A stretch of 64,000 nt of DNA from Symbiodinium natans (lineage: Eukaryota > Sar > Dinophyceae > Suessiales > Symbiodiniaceae), in assembly GCA_905221605.1 (NCBI GenBank), contig CAJNDS010000003.1:534001-598000 (forward strand), given 5' to 3'. Both the position numbers and the translations under genes were made by a program. This document shows positions 11,746 through 20,723 of this stretch, piece by piece. Positions within the stretch are counted from its first letter, which is position 1, and each line of letters opens with the position of its first letter. The notes under the pieces are model-generated. The model had not been told where the DNA came from, ran no database searches, and saw nothing but the letters and a program-made list of their open reading frames with translations.

Positions 11746-12130
11746 AAGAAAACGGTGCGGTCGTACTTGCGTCGTGTGATCAGTGATCAGCCCCTCTCGG
11801 AAAGGCACAGGGGTCTTCATAGGGGTCTTCCAGCCTATACGAGGGGCCTATGCGTGCGTGCCTATCGGTTTCATACAGACTCCCCAGACAGGGGTCTATA
11901 GGCCTAGGGCGGCAGTCAACACGGGGTTGGTGGGAACTCTGACCACATGGCCAAGAGCCGAGGCGAATATGAGGCTGAGCATAAAGGCTTTCGTTTCGTG
12001 TCGCCGACATCAGACTAGGGTTGACGGAAGGGCCCAATCCAAGGCCTCATGCGGCAGCCCCAAAGCTGGGGAGGCCATCTGGAACTGGTGGCGCTGGCGC
12101 GGCGGTGGCACAAGAACGTTGTGACTTTCC

Positions 12131-13519
12131 GCAACGTTCGGAGCACCCCAAAAGAAGCATCACTTTCGGGACACTTTCCGCCAAGGCTAAACGCCTTTAA
12201 AACATCTTTAGCCCAGACCTGGGCAACCTTCACCAAACCACCTCGAGAAACCACGTGGCTGTTACCTGCAGGGCCCTCTAAACGCATTGTAATGCCTTTT
12301 TTTGCCTGTAAGACTGCAAGGCATTTTTCTCGAACATGCCTGCCAATGCACACATGTCACCCTAGGGCCTGAAAATGCCTCTAAACCGCCTTGACAACAA
12401 AGGCGCAGGCGCCAAAAAGCCCTCAAGTGCGCGCGAGCGGGGATGCGCAGAAACCCTAAACTTTTTGCCCCTAAACCCTAAACCACAGAACGACTCACAG
12501 AGAGGGAGCGACTTAATGTCAGGTTGTGTACAGCCCAGAGCGGCTGGGCGCCAACGAGTGGACCACCGACATTGCGGTCGAATCGGAGGACACCTTCCCG
12601 CCCCTCGTCTTGATTTTCTGGTGCGCCTAAACTTTGTCACTAAAACGAGCACAACTCATGAGGCTGTGCCTCCATGAGCTTGCGGACGGCGTCCAAAAGC
12701 ATCACAGCCCTGCCAGGCAGGGTGTCGTTTCCAGCTGTGTTCCTTCTAAAGCTTGAACACTATCAGGTCACCAGCTTAGCTGAGTTGCAGTGGTGTTCTT
12801 GCAAATCATGTTCCCGGCATATGCCCGGTTTTTCCACACTTTTGTAGTTTGTTTTAGTTTTTTCAGGTTTAAAATCAGAACCAGACGTTTTGGCATCTGC
12901 TTTGGAGTCCACGCTTGTGTAATTTGTTTTAGGTTTATGTTAGGTGTAAATTCAAAACCAAACGTTTAGGACTTTGCTTTGGAGTCCATGCTTTTGTAAT
13001 TTGTTTTAGGTTTACATTCAGAACCAGACGTTTTGGAATTTGCCTTGGAATCCGCGCTGCTTGTAATTTGTGCTTGCAACAATGTTTGCGATCAACTTGC
13101 GCGGCGCATCTAAACTTGCGTTATTCGGCCCGCCGGTTAGCACGGGCAAGGGAGGAAGGCCATGGACTCGATGATCTGCTGTCCAGAGAGCGTAGGAATT
13201 GACAATGCTGTTAGCAAACTGTGCATCGGCAGAAGCACCATTGTGAGATCCTAGATGCTTGCAGTCCCGCCCCCCAAACTTTGCTGAGCCCGTGGGGCGC
13301 TTATAAACTCTGCGACACTGCAGCAAGGCCAATCAGGACCTTCAACGCTGAAAGCAAAGTGCTCGTCGTCGCATTTCAATTCTCGAGGGCTGCAGCAGGC
13401 ATGTCACCGATATCATGCTGACATCGTTCCAGTGCAGCTCTTGAAAAAGAATGAGATCAAGGGGTGTCATTGCAGTGGTTTTGGCTGTCCGGCTTCATAG
13501 CTGACAACTTTGACGAATG
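12131..13519. other. Spacer between the OTU locus and the retroelement
   Basis: Mostly unique DNA. At 12838-13075 about four diverged tandem units of 67-78 bp share GTAATTTGTTTTAGG, ACCAGACGTTTTGG and TTTGGAGTCCACGCTTG. Sparse CCCTAAA-like words occur at 12455-12485. Open frames reach about 100 aa on either strand but show no recognisable domain. Confidence 0.6.
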
Positions 13520-13733
13520 AAGCTTCCGTCATGAGGTACGAAATGATAGAGCTTTAATTCTTCTTAAGTGTAAAAGTAGTAGTACCTTTTACACGTGCCA
13601 CAATCCTAAGAAAGTTTTGTTGCTTTGTTTTGTTGGGTTTTGTCCAGCCTTTGAGCAGAGACCAGCAAACATGACATGTCTTGTTCACATGCTCAAGGTA
13701 CATGACACGTCATGGCACATTTCTTTTCAAGAC
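13520..13733 (+). repeat. Split direct repeat A1 (left end)
   Basis: It begins AAGCTTCCGTCATGAGG and ends TTTCTTTTCAAGAC. I found no difference from A2 over 214 bp. It contains a 9-bp stem (GTGTAAAAG / CTTTTACAC) and palindromic ACATGT/CATGAC words near its right side that could be recombinase or replication signals. Confidence 0.92.
13568..13594. other. 9-bp hairpin inside repeat A1
   Basis: GTGTAAAAG (13568-13576) pairs with CTTTTACAC (13586-13594) around a 9-nt loop. The same hairpin lies in A2 at 20770-20796. Confidence 0.8.
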
Positions 13734-13846
13734 ATCATGGCACAATAAGCCAGATTTTTCCATGATGCTTGTGGTTTAGGATTTTGAGAAGTACAGGGGG
13801 TAAGGCTCCCAAAATCCAGACGTGACTTTAGCTCCGGAGGGGAGCC

Positions 13847-15820
13847 ATGGCCAGTTCTTCGAGTTCTCAAGTTCCGGGCCCTCAGACCGACATGAGCTTG
13901 TATCGCAGAATGTTGCAAGGGGCTGTGAACGAAGTCTCTGGCGAGTCGACGAACCTTTTTTATCCATGGGAAACGGATGCTATGAAGGATTTTTTCGGTC
14001 AAGAGTCGCAAGCATTATTTCATGTTCCTTCGATTGCAGTCCCGAGTTTCGCAATTCCAAGCACAACCCCACAGCCTTCGAAGACCAGTGCTCAGGCTCA
14101 TGTTGCTCTACAAGATTTTCCCATGTATGTGAGCGCAATCAGCGCCTTTCGCAATGAAAATTTTCTGGAGGAGAGGGCCAGGAAGCTCGAGAAATGCTAT
14201 GACAAGTGGATGACCCTGCTAAGTCACAATTTTGATGCTTTTGCTATCGGGGCATCCTTGTCCAAAGAGTTTCAGAGATCTACAAGGTATGAAGGGAGCC
14301 GAAAGATCCTCAGCGCGACCTTCGGCCTCAAATCCCCTGCTACCCTTGACAAGCGTGCAAATTCCATGCTCAGATACTTGCAGTGGCACAAAAAGTACCG
14401 GGGCGGTTTTGGATTCCCTATATCACGAGACGAAGCATGGCAATATCTATCGTACTTGGAAAGTGAAGGTGCAGGTGCAAGTGCAGGCGGCGCCTTTCTT
14501 GAAGCTGTGCGTTTTTCTCACTTCGTCCTCGGGCTCCGCGATGTGACCTTCATATTCGAATCACGGGAGGTATGTGGGCTAGCCGAGCAGATGCTTGCAA
14601 ACAAAGAGCCGTGGGATCCCGCAGACCTTTTAACTGTGAACGAAGTCAAGTTGCTGCGTATTTTTGTGTGGGATGAGTGCCAAAGCGTGATAGACCGTGT
14701 GGGGGCAGTCCATTTCCTACATGCAATATACAGTCGTAGCAGGTGGTCTGATTTTCGGCATGTGCATGAGATCCTGCCGGACTTTGATGATGAGCATGTT
14801 GGGTACTTGGAAGTCACCACTCGATGGCATAAAACAGCAAAAAACGCGGATGTCAAAGGCAAGCTTTTACCTATAGTGGCGCCGTCTAGAGGCCTTGTAG
14901 AAGAGCCCTGGACAAAAGCTTGGGTGGCCTTGCGTGAGAAGTTAAATCTACCAACCACAGGTGTTGTCGATGGACCGCTTCTCCCGGCGCCAGACCTCGC
15001 AGAGGTTGGAAAGTGGACGAAACGGCCGGTGGTCGCAAAGGAGGCAACAGAATGGCTGAGACGTATTCTAGGACTCATGCAGCCTCTCACTCCGCCTAGC
15101 GCGTCTTCACATTCCTTCAAAAGCTCTCCTTTATCGTGGTGTGCTAAGTTCGGCATACCGAGTCCTGATCAGGATATCCTTGGGAGGCACGTCACCATGG
15201 GGTCAAAGCACGTTTATGCTAGGGAGCTCATTGCAAAACCTCTTCGTCAGTTCGAATTTGTCTTGGAGCAGATCCGAACAAACATTTTCGACCCAGACCG
15301 CACAAGGTCGGGCTACTTTGTGAGGTCGGGCAAAGAGCCTCCGAAAGAACGAAGTCAAGACATTGAAGTGCGTGAAGACTCCGAAGAGCCAAGTGGCGAT
15401 AAAGAAATTGCTCTCTTCACAGAACGATGTGAAGACGTCAAAGACAAAGAAGACCCTGAAGACCTAGTTGAAGCTCCTCTTGCGGAGCAAGGCGCTTCTC
15501 GCGTCGAAGTGCAAGAGCAAGATGAGTCGGGATCCAGTGAAAGCGAAGAGTCGACCAGCATGTCGTCGTCGAGCGAAGATGTTCCCCGAAATAAGGTGCG
15601 AAAGATCGAGGCAAACACCAAGGAGCAGCACCACTACGCCCACGTAAAGTCTGGGGTCGTCCACGCCATCAACACCGGTGACAACATGTATGACATGAAC
15701 AAGTTCATATGTGGCAAAGAGAATTCTGAGAAGTACGTGAAAGTAGATAACCGTAGGACGGCAATGCGGATTACATGTCAAAGATGCTTCAAAGCGCAAC
15801 ATGTGTCTGCAATTGAGTGA
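13847..15820 (+). CDS. Tyrosine recombinase of the retroelement (ORF1, 657 aa)
   Basis: A single intronless ORF. The catalytic domain lies at about residues 285-475. Visible YR signatures are SRSRWSDF with the box-I Arg near R299, a HKTAK lysine near K329, HSFK at 422-425 (an HxxK form of HxxR), GRH with H448, and KHVYARE with the nucleophilic Tyr near Y457, nine residues after H448 as usual. The N-terminal half is probably the core-binding domain. Residues about 500-590 are very acidic and Ser/Glu-rich, and the C-terminus ends in a Cys-containing segment with CQRC. YRs cut and rejoin DNA through a 3'-phosphotyrosine; here the enzyme would integrate the circular cDNA. The ATG follows the left repeat by 113 bp. 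In DIRS and Ngaro elements the YR is normally last; here it comes first on the same strand. Confidence 0.85.
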   Translation: MASSSSSQVPGPQTDMSLYRRMLQGAVNEVSGESTNLFYPWETDAMKDFFGQESQALFHVPSIAVPSFAIPSTTPQPSKTSAQAHVALQDFPMYVSAISAFRNENFLEERARKLEKCYDKWMTLLSHNFDAFAIGASLSKEFQRSTRYEGSRKILSATFGLKSPATLDKRANSMLRYLQWHKKYRGGFGFPISRDEAWQYLSYLESEGAGASAGGAFLEAVRFSHFVLGLRDVTFIFESREVCGLAEQMLANKEPWDPADLLTVNEVKLLRIFVWDECQSVIDRVGAVHFLHAIYSRSRWSDFRHVHEILPDFDDEHVGYLEVTTRWHKTAKNADVKGKLLPIVAPSRGLVEEPWTKAWVALREKLNLPTTGVVDGPLLPAPDLAEVGKWTKRPVVAKEATEWLRRILGLMQPLTPPSASSHSFKSSPLSWCAKFGIPSPDQDILGRHVTMGSKHVYARELIAKPLRQFEFVLEQIRTNIFDPDRTRSGYFVRSGKEPPKERSQDIEVREDSEEPSGDKEIALFTERCEDVKDKEDPEDLVEAPLAEQGASRVEVQEQDESGSSESEESTSMSSSSEDVPRNKVRKIEANTKEQHHYAHVKSGVVHAINTGDNMYDMNKFICGKENSEKYVKVDNRRTAMRITCQRCFKAQHVSAIE

Positions 15821-15998
15821 GAATGTGTTGAGTGTGCTGATTTTCAGATGTCGAGTCAAAATGAGTGGAGCGTGCGTTGCCCATGAAGTTCTTCGACCGC
15901 TCTAGGTCGCAACTTGGAGGATGTGCGCAGGGAGCCCGTTATGTCTTAGCAGCTTTTTGTGTCAAGTTTTGCTTGTCCCTGTACCTGTCAGTGTTGCC

Positions 15999-16907
15999 AT
16001 GACCACCATTCTTGAAAGCGAAGCTTACTTGAAGCAGAGAGCAGAAGAGATTGGCATTTCAGAAGGCAGCATCAAAGCCCTTGTGGAGCATGGGGTCAAA
16101 AAGCTGTCAACTCTAGCGTTTGCGCACGGGCAACCTGGACAAGCCATCAATCAGGGCGACTTTGAGGCCTTCGCCAAGGGGGTAAACAAAGGCACGGCCA
16201 TGTCTACCGCGGACACGGCCGGACTGAAACAACTTCTGTTTGAGGCCCACGTTCTTGTTACCCAACAATTGAAGGCCCGTATAGAGGAGCCATCCTCGGA
16301 GACAGCAATCCCAAAACAAATTCCTATGGCGGAAAGAAATGCGCGCATGGACAAGCTCCGAAAAGATCTACAGGGCGTGTTATTGGAGGGAAGTCTGGAA
16401 CCCGCTCATTCACTTCTCGATCTAGTGTGCCACATGGTCTCCACGAAGGTTTTGCGGTATATTGGCCCCGAAAGGTGCCCCTCACGATCTTTCGAGATTG
16501 CCCACCTCAAACCCAAGAAGACGGTGCAGATTGAGGGAACGAGCTTAAGCGTGAAGGATGTGGGGGACCTTCAGAACATTGACCCGCACGGTGTGTATGA
16601 GAACCTCAATGCCTTGAAAAGGAGGGGCCTGGCATTTCATTTTGCGGACTTGATGTCTTGGCGAGTCCACGAGAAATATCTCGCAAGCCTCATGGATCGT
16701 ATGAGCTTAGACCCACCCCCGGGGTATGGCAGGACTTCACTTGGACAGGTACTCAGAGCGGATAAAGAGGCCTTCCAGAAAGCCATGAAAGAGGTGACCA
16801 GCTTCTCACGCACAGCCGCAGGAGATCTTCCTCTCGATTCCTTCTTTAAAGACCCGCTCAGTTGCTCGGAGGTTGCTTTTCATCTTCTCTTCTCCCACAA
16901 CCCTTGA
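15999..16907 (+). CDS. Gag-like protein of the retroelement (ORF2)
   Basis: The frame is open from ATG at 15921, but the Met at 15999 (MTTILESEAYLKQRAEEIG) starts the charged, protein-like part, so it is preferred. The protein is about 302 aa and mostly helical, without an enzymatic motif. Its position between recombinase and polymerase ORFs and its charged composition fit a nucleocapsid or Gag role. It stops at 16905-16907, while the next ORF, rich in Gly and Lys with a zinc finger, is already open in the -1 frame from 16850. This suggests that the two normally form one protein through frameshifting, removal of a short intron, or a single-base indel in this copy. No family name is recognised with certainty. 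Confidence 0.65.
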   Translation: MTTILESEAYLKQRAEEIGISEGSIKALVEHGVKKLSTLAFAHGQPGQAINQGDFEAFAKGVNKGTAMSTADTAGLKQLLFEAHVLVTQQLKARIEEPSSETAIPKQIPMAERNARMDKLRKDLQGVLLEGSLEPAHSLLDLVCHMVSTKVLRYIGPERCPSRSFEIAHLKPKKTVQIEGTSLSVKDVGDLQNIDPHGVYENLNALKRRGLAFHFADLMSWRVHEKYLASLMDRMSLDPPPGYGRTSLGQVLRADKEAFQKAMKEVTSFSRTAAGDLPLDSFFKDPLSCSEVAFHLLFSHNP

Positions 16908-17236
16908 AAGGAAAGGGTGAAGGCAAAAAGGGCGATAGAGGTGGCAAGGACGGGAGCAAATGGCGTTCCACCCCATACTTCGACAACAAGGACCTGAAGG
17001 GAAAGGGGCCTGGAAAGACAGGAGGAAAGGGTGGTGGAAAAGGTTGGCGCATGCCCCGAGCATTGATTGACAATGGGTCCCCAGTGGATGCAGACAATAA
17101 CCCCATCTGCTACGGCTTCAATTTGGGCACATGTCAGGATGCTGCAGCGGGAGCTCGTTGTGCTAAAGGGCGTCATGTGTGCTGCCACGTTGGTTGCTAC
17201 AAACCCCACATGTACTCAGAACACCCAAAGAAGTGA
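16850..17236 (+). CDS. Gag C-terminal part with basic Gly/Lys tract and CCCH zinc finger
   Basis: This frame is open from 16850 (after TAA at 16847) to the stop at 17234-17236 and overlaps ORF2 by about 58 bp in the -1 frame. It has no good ATG near its start, which favours expression as an extension of ORF2. It reads KGKGEGKKGDRGGKDG and similar basic repeats. A cysteine module follows, C-x7-C-x8-C-x4-H (CYGFNLGTC ... CAKGRH), then further Cys/His residues (CCHVGCYKPHMYSEH). Such a module would bind the element's RNA. ORF3 begins 12 bp after its stop. Confidence 0.6.
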   Translation, partial: RPAQLLGGCFSSSLLPQPLKGKGEGKKGDRGGKDGSKWRSTPYFDNKDLKGKGPGKTGGKGGGKGWRMPRALIDNGSPVDADNNPICYGFNLGTCQDAAAGARCAKGRHVCCHVGCYKPHMYSEHPKK

Positions 17237-17248
17237 GAGAACTTCGAG

Positions 17249-20200
17249 ATGCGAGAGTGCTCCTTGGAGTCTTGTTTCTTGCTTGAGCTTTGTGCGGGCA
17301 CAGCTGGTTTCACTGCAGCGGCGCGGTTAGAAGGTTTTCGGGACTCGTTTGGTATCGATCACGTTCGACCCTCGCGCTGCAAAGGCCCTATCGTTTGCCT
17401 CGATTTGACGAATAGTGATGACCAGTCCTTAGTTCTGGAATGGTTGGAAAATCCGTTGTGTCGAGGAGTCCTTTTAGCTCCACCTTGTGGAACGGCAAGA
17501 GCGGCGCGAAACATCAGACTTCCTCATGAATTTGGTGGGGGACCTCCCCCTTTACGCAGCACGGCAGAGCCGGATGGCATGTATGTTTTGAGTCCAAAAT
17601 ATCGACAAAGGGTTGGCCAAGCCAACAAAATTTTCGCGTTCGTGAAAGATGTGGTGGAGAAAGCTACTGCGCTTGGGAAACCTGCTGTGGTAGAGAATCC
17701 GTCTAATTCACTCTTTTGGCTCTCTACCTTTTGGACCACCTTGACTTGCTCACGTGAGATGGGGTACCAGGCGCATCACGCGTGTGCCTACGGCGGTCGT
17801 CGGCCGAAGCAGACAACTTTGGCATTCAACCGTGAAGTTTTCCATGGAATCAATGGTGTTTGTCCGGGAGACCATGAGCATTTGGCCTGGGGAAAATCCA
17901 GCGGACAGTGGGCTACCAGTTTGGAGGCACAATACCCCCCGGGACTCTGCAAAGCATTAGTCCGTTGTTTTCTCAAATGCGCGCAGCATGATGGGATCAC
18001 AATGCCGCCTTCTTCGCTCCATGAGTTGTCAATCTCCTCTAGGGACTTTTTGCAAGCCGTGAGAGTCATGATGCACGAGCCTGTCAAGCAGTCCAAGCTT
18101 CCACGTCTTGTGCCAGAGTTCAAGCAGGTTGTTACAATCTTTGGCCCCTCAGGTTCTCTTCCTGCCAGCACAGTACGTCGCCGGCTTGAATCGCAATGGC
18201 CATTACAGTCAGACGTGGTGTGCAGTGATGCGACGTTTGTTGTTTTGCCGGAGGGAGCCCAGTTGTTACGCCACACTGTTAAAAAAGGGGAGAGTCAGTG
18301 TGAGGACGACAGCCGCCCATGTGAACAGGCTTGGGGAATCCCTTTCGGGAAGATTGAGTTCTTCAAAGAGACCCTCGAAAAAGGCCATCCCAGGTGTAGA
18401 TCGGCTTTTCTTCCAGAACCCCTTCGGCGTGCAATAGATTTCAGCATTGAGGCCACTGATGCAGAGATTGTTGAATCTAGGGCGGCCTGGTTCAAGAAAT
18501 GGGTGGCGCGTGCTCGGGCTCTTCAAGAAGACGAAGCGGACATGAAATCGAAGATGGACCCCGAGATCAAAAGGGTTGTTGAAACCAAGCGCATTCTCCT
18601 TTTCAAAGAAATCTTGCATGACCTGGACTACCCCGACAGGGATGTGTGGAAGCTGTTGAGGGATGGGGTCAAACTACACGGGGACATAGAGAAGTCAAAT
18701 GTTTTCCCTCAGAAGCTCAGGCCAGCCACTCTAACACCAGAGGCGCTGAGAAAGATCGCCCCAGCTGTCAATCACGCGAACTTGAAACACGTTGGCCCGT
18801 CAGATGACAAAGAATTAGATGAAGCCATGTGGCAAAAGACTGAAGAAGAAGAAGCTGCAGGGTGGATAACCACGCCCGTGAGCATTGGCGAGATCCCCAA
18901 GGACTACCCTCTCGCCCGGCGGTTTGCGCTAAAGCAGAAAAAGGGCAAGATCCGCCTCATTGATGATTTTTCGTGTTCTTTGACAAACAGTACTACAACG
19001 TGCCACGAAAAGTCGGTGCTGGATACCATCGATGTTCTCAGCTCCTCCATGATGTACATGTTTCAGCGGTGCAAGAGCGAGGGGTTGAAGCCCAACTTGT
19101 GTGTCAAAACGGTTGATTTGAAATCAGCTTACAAGCAGGTCCCGGTTGCTGTGGAGAGTGAACCCTTTGCCTATGTTGCAGCCTACTCCCCAAAACACAA
19201 GGAAAAAATGGCCTTCAGATGCACCGCCATGCCTTTTGGTGGTTCAGCGTCAGTCCCTGGGTTTTTGAGACTGGCCCGGGCGATTTGGTACATAGCGACC
19301 GTTGCCTTAAAGATCATTACCACAAATTTCTTTGACGACTATGTCATTGTGAGTGAGAGTTCTGTGGCGCACAACACAAATCAATCCTTCGAGTCGCTGT
19401 TGAGTTTGCTGGGATGGAAATTCGATGCTTCGGGTCCCAAGGCCACGAAGTTTGGAAAGATGGCTGACGCCTTGGGCATTACTATCGATTTTTCAGAGAG
19501 CCGTGAGTACAAGATGAAGTTAAGGAACACTGTTTCACGCAGAGAAGAGATCATTGCTATGATTGATGAGGTTGTGGTGCTAGGGGAGCTCAGTAGGGTG
19601 AAAGCTTTGCAGTTGAGGGGCCGTATGGGCTTTGCGGAGAGCCAGGTCTTTGGCAGAACCGCAAGACAAGCCATGCATTCCTTGGTGGATCATGCGTACT
19701 ACGGCGGGGGAGGCTGTGTTTCCGCGAGTTTGCTTCGAGACCTCAAGGCCCTCCGGGACTTCGTCGAAAAAGGGGAAGATCGTGAGCTAACGGTCGCGTC
19801 AAAAGAAAACTTCGTGCTCCTCACTGATGCCAGCTATGAAGAAGGAAGAGCTTGCGTAGGAGGAGTGCTGGTAGGACCTTCGGGAACCCTATTGGAGTAT
19901 TTCAGTCATGAATTATCGAAGCAGCAAACAAAAGCTTTGGGCAGTGAAGAAAAGGATACGATAATCTTCGAGTGCGAGATCCTGGCCCTCGTTGTCGGAT
20001 TTGAATTGTGGGAAAGGATTTTGGCGCAGCGTCAAGTTATCATGTGCTTGGACAATGATGCCGCGAGGTTCACAATCTTGGCAGGCTATGGGCGCTCCAC
20101 TGTTTCCGAAAGGTTGGTCAAGAGATTCGTGTGCTTGGAAGAGAGCTCGAGGGCGCATATTTGGATCGCACGTGTGCCTTCGCCATCAAATCTTGCTGAC

Positions 20201-20440
20201 TTACCATCACGACTTGAGTGCGAGTACTTAGAACACAAGGGTTGCGTTCGCAAGCGTGCGAACATTGAGTGGCTCGTTGACGAGAACCACCATCTGCCGG
20301 TGGGACGCTCAGTGCCGGGTGCCACAAACAGAGAGGGGGAAGAGCTAGTGTCACCCAAAAGATCAAGACCGGATATTGGCCTCAAGCAAATGTTGAGATC
20401 TGTATGGCTTAAACAGCTTCCTGAAAGTCAAGAGGTCTGA
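17249..20440 (+). CDS. Polyprotein: C5-methyltransferase-like, reverse transcriptase, RNase H (1063 aa)
   Basis: Residues 10-240 resemble cytosine-C5 DNA methyltransferases: ELCAGTAGF (13-21, AdoMet motif I), GIDH (35-38), LAPPCGTAR with the PPC cysteine at C80 (motif IV), VVENP at 147-151 (motif VI), and downstream YGGRRPKQTT and CPGDHEHLAWG. The reverse transcriptase spans about 530-770, with KIRLIDDFS, VDLKSAYKQ (catalytic Asp about 623), MPFGGSASVPGF and FFDDYV (Asp 696 and 697). RNase H spans about 855-990, with LLTDAS (D860), FECEILAL (E910), LDNDA (D935) and NLADLPSR (D984). All key acidic residues are present and no stop interrupts the frame, so the enzyme looks functional. The last 34 codons lie inside repeat B1. 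DIRS/PAT elements usually carry an adenine-type methyltransferase, so a PPC/ENP domain is noteworthy. Confidence 0.88.
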   Translation: MRECSLESCFLLELCAGTAGFTAAARLEGFRDSFGIDHVRPSRCKGPIVCLDLTNSDDQSLVLEWLENPLCRGVLLAPPCGTARAARNIRLPHEFGGGPPPLRSTAEPDGMYVLSPKYRQRVGQANKIFAFVKDVVEKATALGKPAVVENPSNSLFWLSTFWTTLTCSREMGYQAHHACAYGGRRPKQTTLAFNREVFHGINGVCPGDHEHLAWGKSSGQWATSLEAQYPPGLCKALVRCFLKCAQHDGITMPPSSLHELSISSRDFLQAVRVMMHEPVKQSKLPRLVPEFKQVVTIFGPSGSLPASTVRRRLESQWPLQSDVVCSDATFVVLPEGAQLLRHTVKKGESQCEDDSRPCEQAWGIPFGKIEFFKETLEKGHPRCRSAFLPEPLRRAIDFSIEATDAEIVESRAAWFKKWVARARALQEDEADMKSKMDPEIKRVVETKRILLFKEILHDLDYPDRDVWKLLRDGVKLHGDIEKSNVFPQKLRPATLTPEALRKIAPAVNHANLKHVGPSDDKELDEAMWQKTEEEEAAGWITTPVSIGEIPKDYPLARRFALKQKKGKIRLIDDFSCSLTNSTTTCHEKSVLDTIDVLSSSMMYMFQRCKSEGLKPNLCVKTVDLKSAYKQVPVAVESEPFAYVAAYSPKHKEKMAFRCTAMPFGGSASVPGFLRLARAIWYIATVALKIITTNFFDDYVIVSESSVAHNTNQSFESLLSLLGWKFDASGPKATKFGKMADALGITIDFSESREYKMKLRNTVSRREEIIAMIDEVVVLGELSRVKALQLRGRMGFAESQVFGRTARQAMHSLVDHAYYGGGGCVSASLLRDLKALRDFVEKGEDRELTVASKENFVLLTDASYEEGRACVGGVLVGPSGTLLEYFSHELSKQQTKALGSEEKDTIIFECEILALVVGFELWERILAQRQVIMCLDNDAARFTILAGYGRSTVSERLVKRFVCLEESSRAHIWIARVPSPSNLADLPSRLECEYLEHKGCVRKRANIEWLVDENHHLPVGRSVPGATNREGEELVSPKRSRPDIGLKQMLRSVWLKQLPESQEV

Positions 20441-20723
20441 TCAAGAGCCACAGAGCAAGATCGAGATGGACTCTCCCATTTATCCTATGTGGAAAAAGTC
20501 ACAAAGCCGATTGCGCTGTATCCTAAACCCTAAAAGGTGAGACGCAGTCTCTGAAGGGCCCGAAATCAATGAAAGTAGTCATGGCTCAAAAAAGAGAAAT
20601 AGCGATTTTACATACGTTTTTGATACATTTGGGTTCTTGACCAGATTTATGCGGCGCGCTCAATTTCTATGAGGTTGTGGAAAACCTGCAGAGGGGCATT
20701 AGGATTGTGGCTCAAAGAATTAA
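20337..20723 (+). repeat. Split direct repeat B1
   Basis: 387 bp beginning GGGAAGAGCTAGTGTCACCC and ending CAAAGAATTAA. It covers the last 34 codons and stop of ORF3, so coding sequence is part of the repeat. It overlaps A2 by AA. The only difference from B2 I saw is 20595 A versus 21463 T. Confidence 0.92.

Larger units (their letters stand above)
8861..12130 (+). pseudogene. OTU-type deubiquitinase-like gene in pieces (intact or decayed not decided)
   Basis: Three pieces of an OTU cysteine-protease domain occur in the right order on the + strand. Piece 1 (about 8861-8911) reads VDGDGACLFRS, matching the OTU catalytic motif D-G-x-C-L-F-R, with the Cys codon at 8898-8900. Piece 2 (about 9216-9392) reads LRAGCIDFTVEHRRDFEPFL and later ADFDAYLSNM, the middle helices and Tyr-containing stretch. 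Piece 3 (about 12047-12130) reads SWGGHLELVALARRW, the conserved WGG-x-x-EL-x-ALA segment. The catalytic His region after piece 3 was not found. Piece 2 carries a stop and a GGCA insertion just upstream of the LRAGC part unless an acceptor lies there. The 2.65-kb gap between pieces 2 and 3 is filled by minisatellites. OTU enzymes cleave ubiquitin chains; activity here is doubtful. Confidence 0.6.

Noticed and set aside
13505-13530. Retroelement inserted into an OTU exon (flank reads FIADNFDE)
   Set aside because: Only eight residues, no continuation in the right flank, probably chance.
14518-15156. 212-aa minus-strand frame within the recombinase ORF
   Set aside because: Antisense to a clearly conserved catalytic domain; typical shadow.
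16841-16860. Classical -1 slippery heptamer at CTTTAAAG
   Set aside because: The first base breaks the X-XXY-YYZ rule and a stop (16847) closes the -1 frame at this point, so a shift must occur further downstream.
20560-20600. Relic of the dinoflagellate spliced leader
   Set aside because: GTAGTCATGGCTCAAAA only partly resembles the leader as I know it and lies inside repeat B; too weak.
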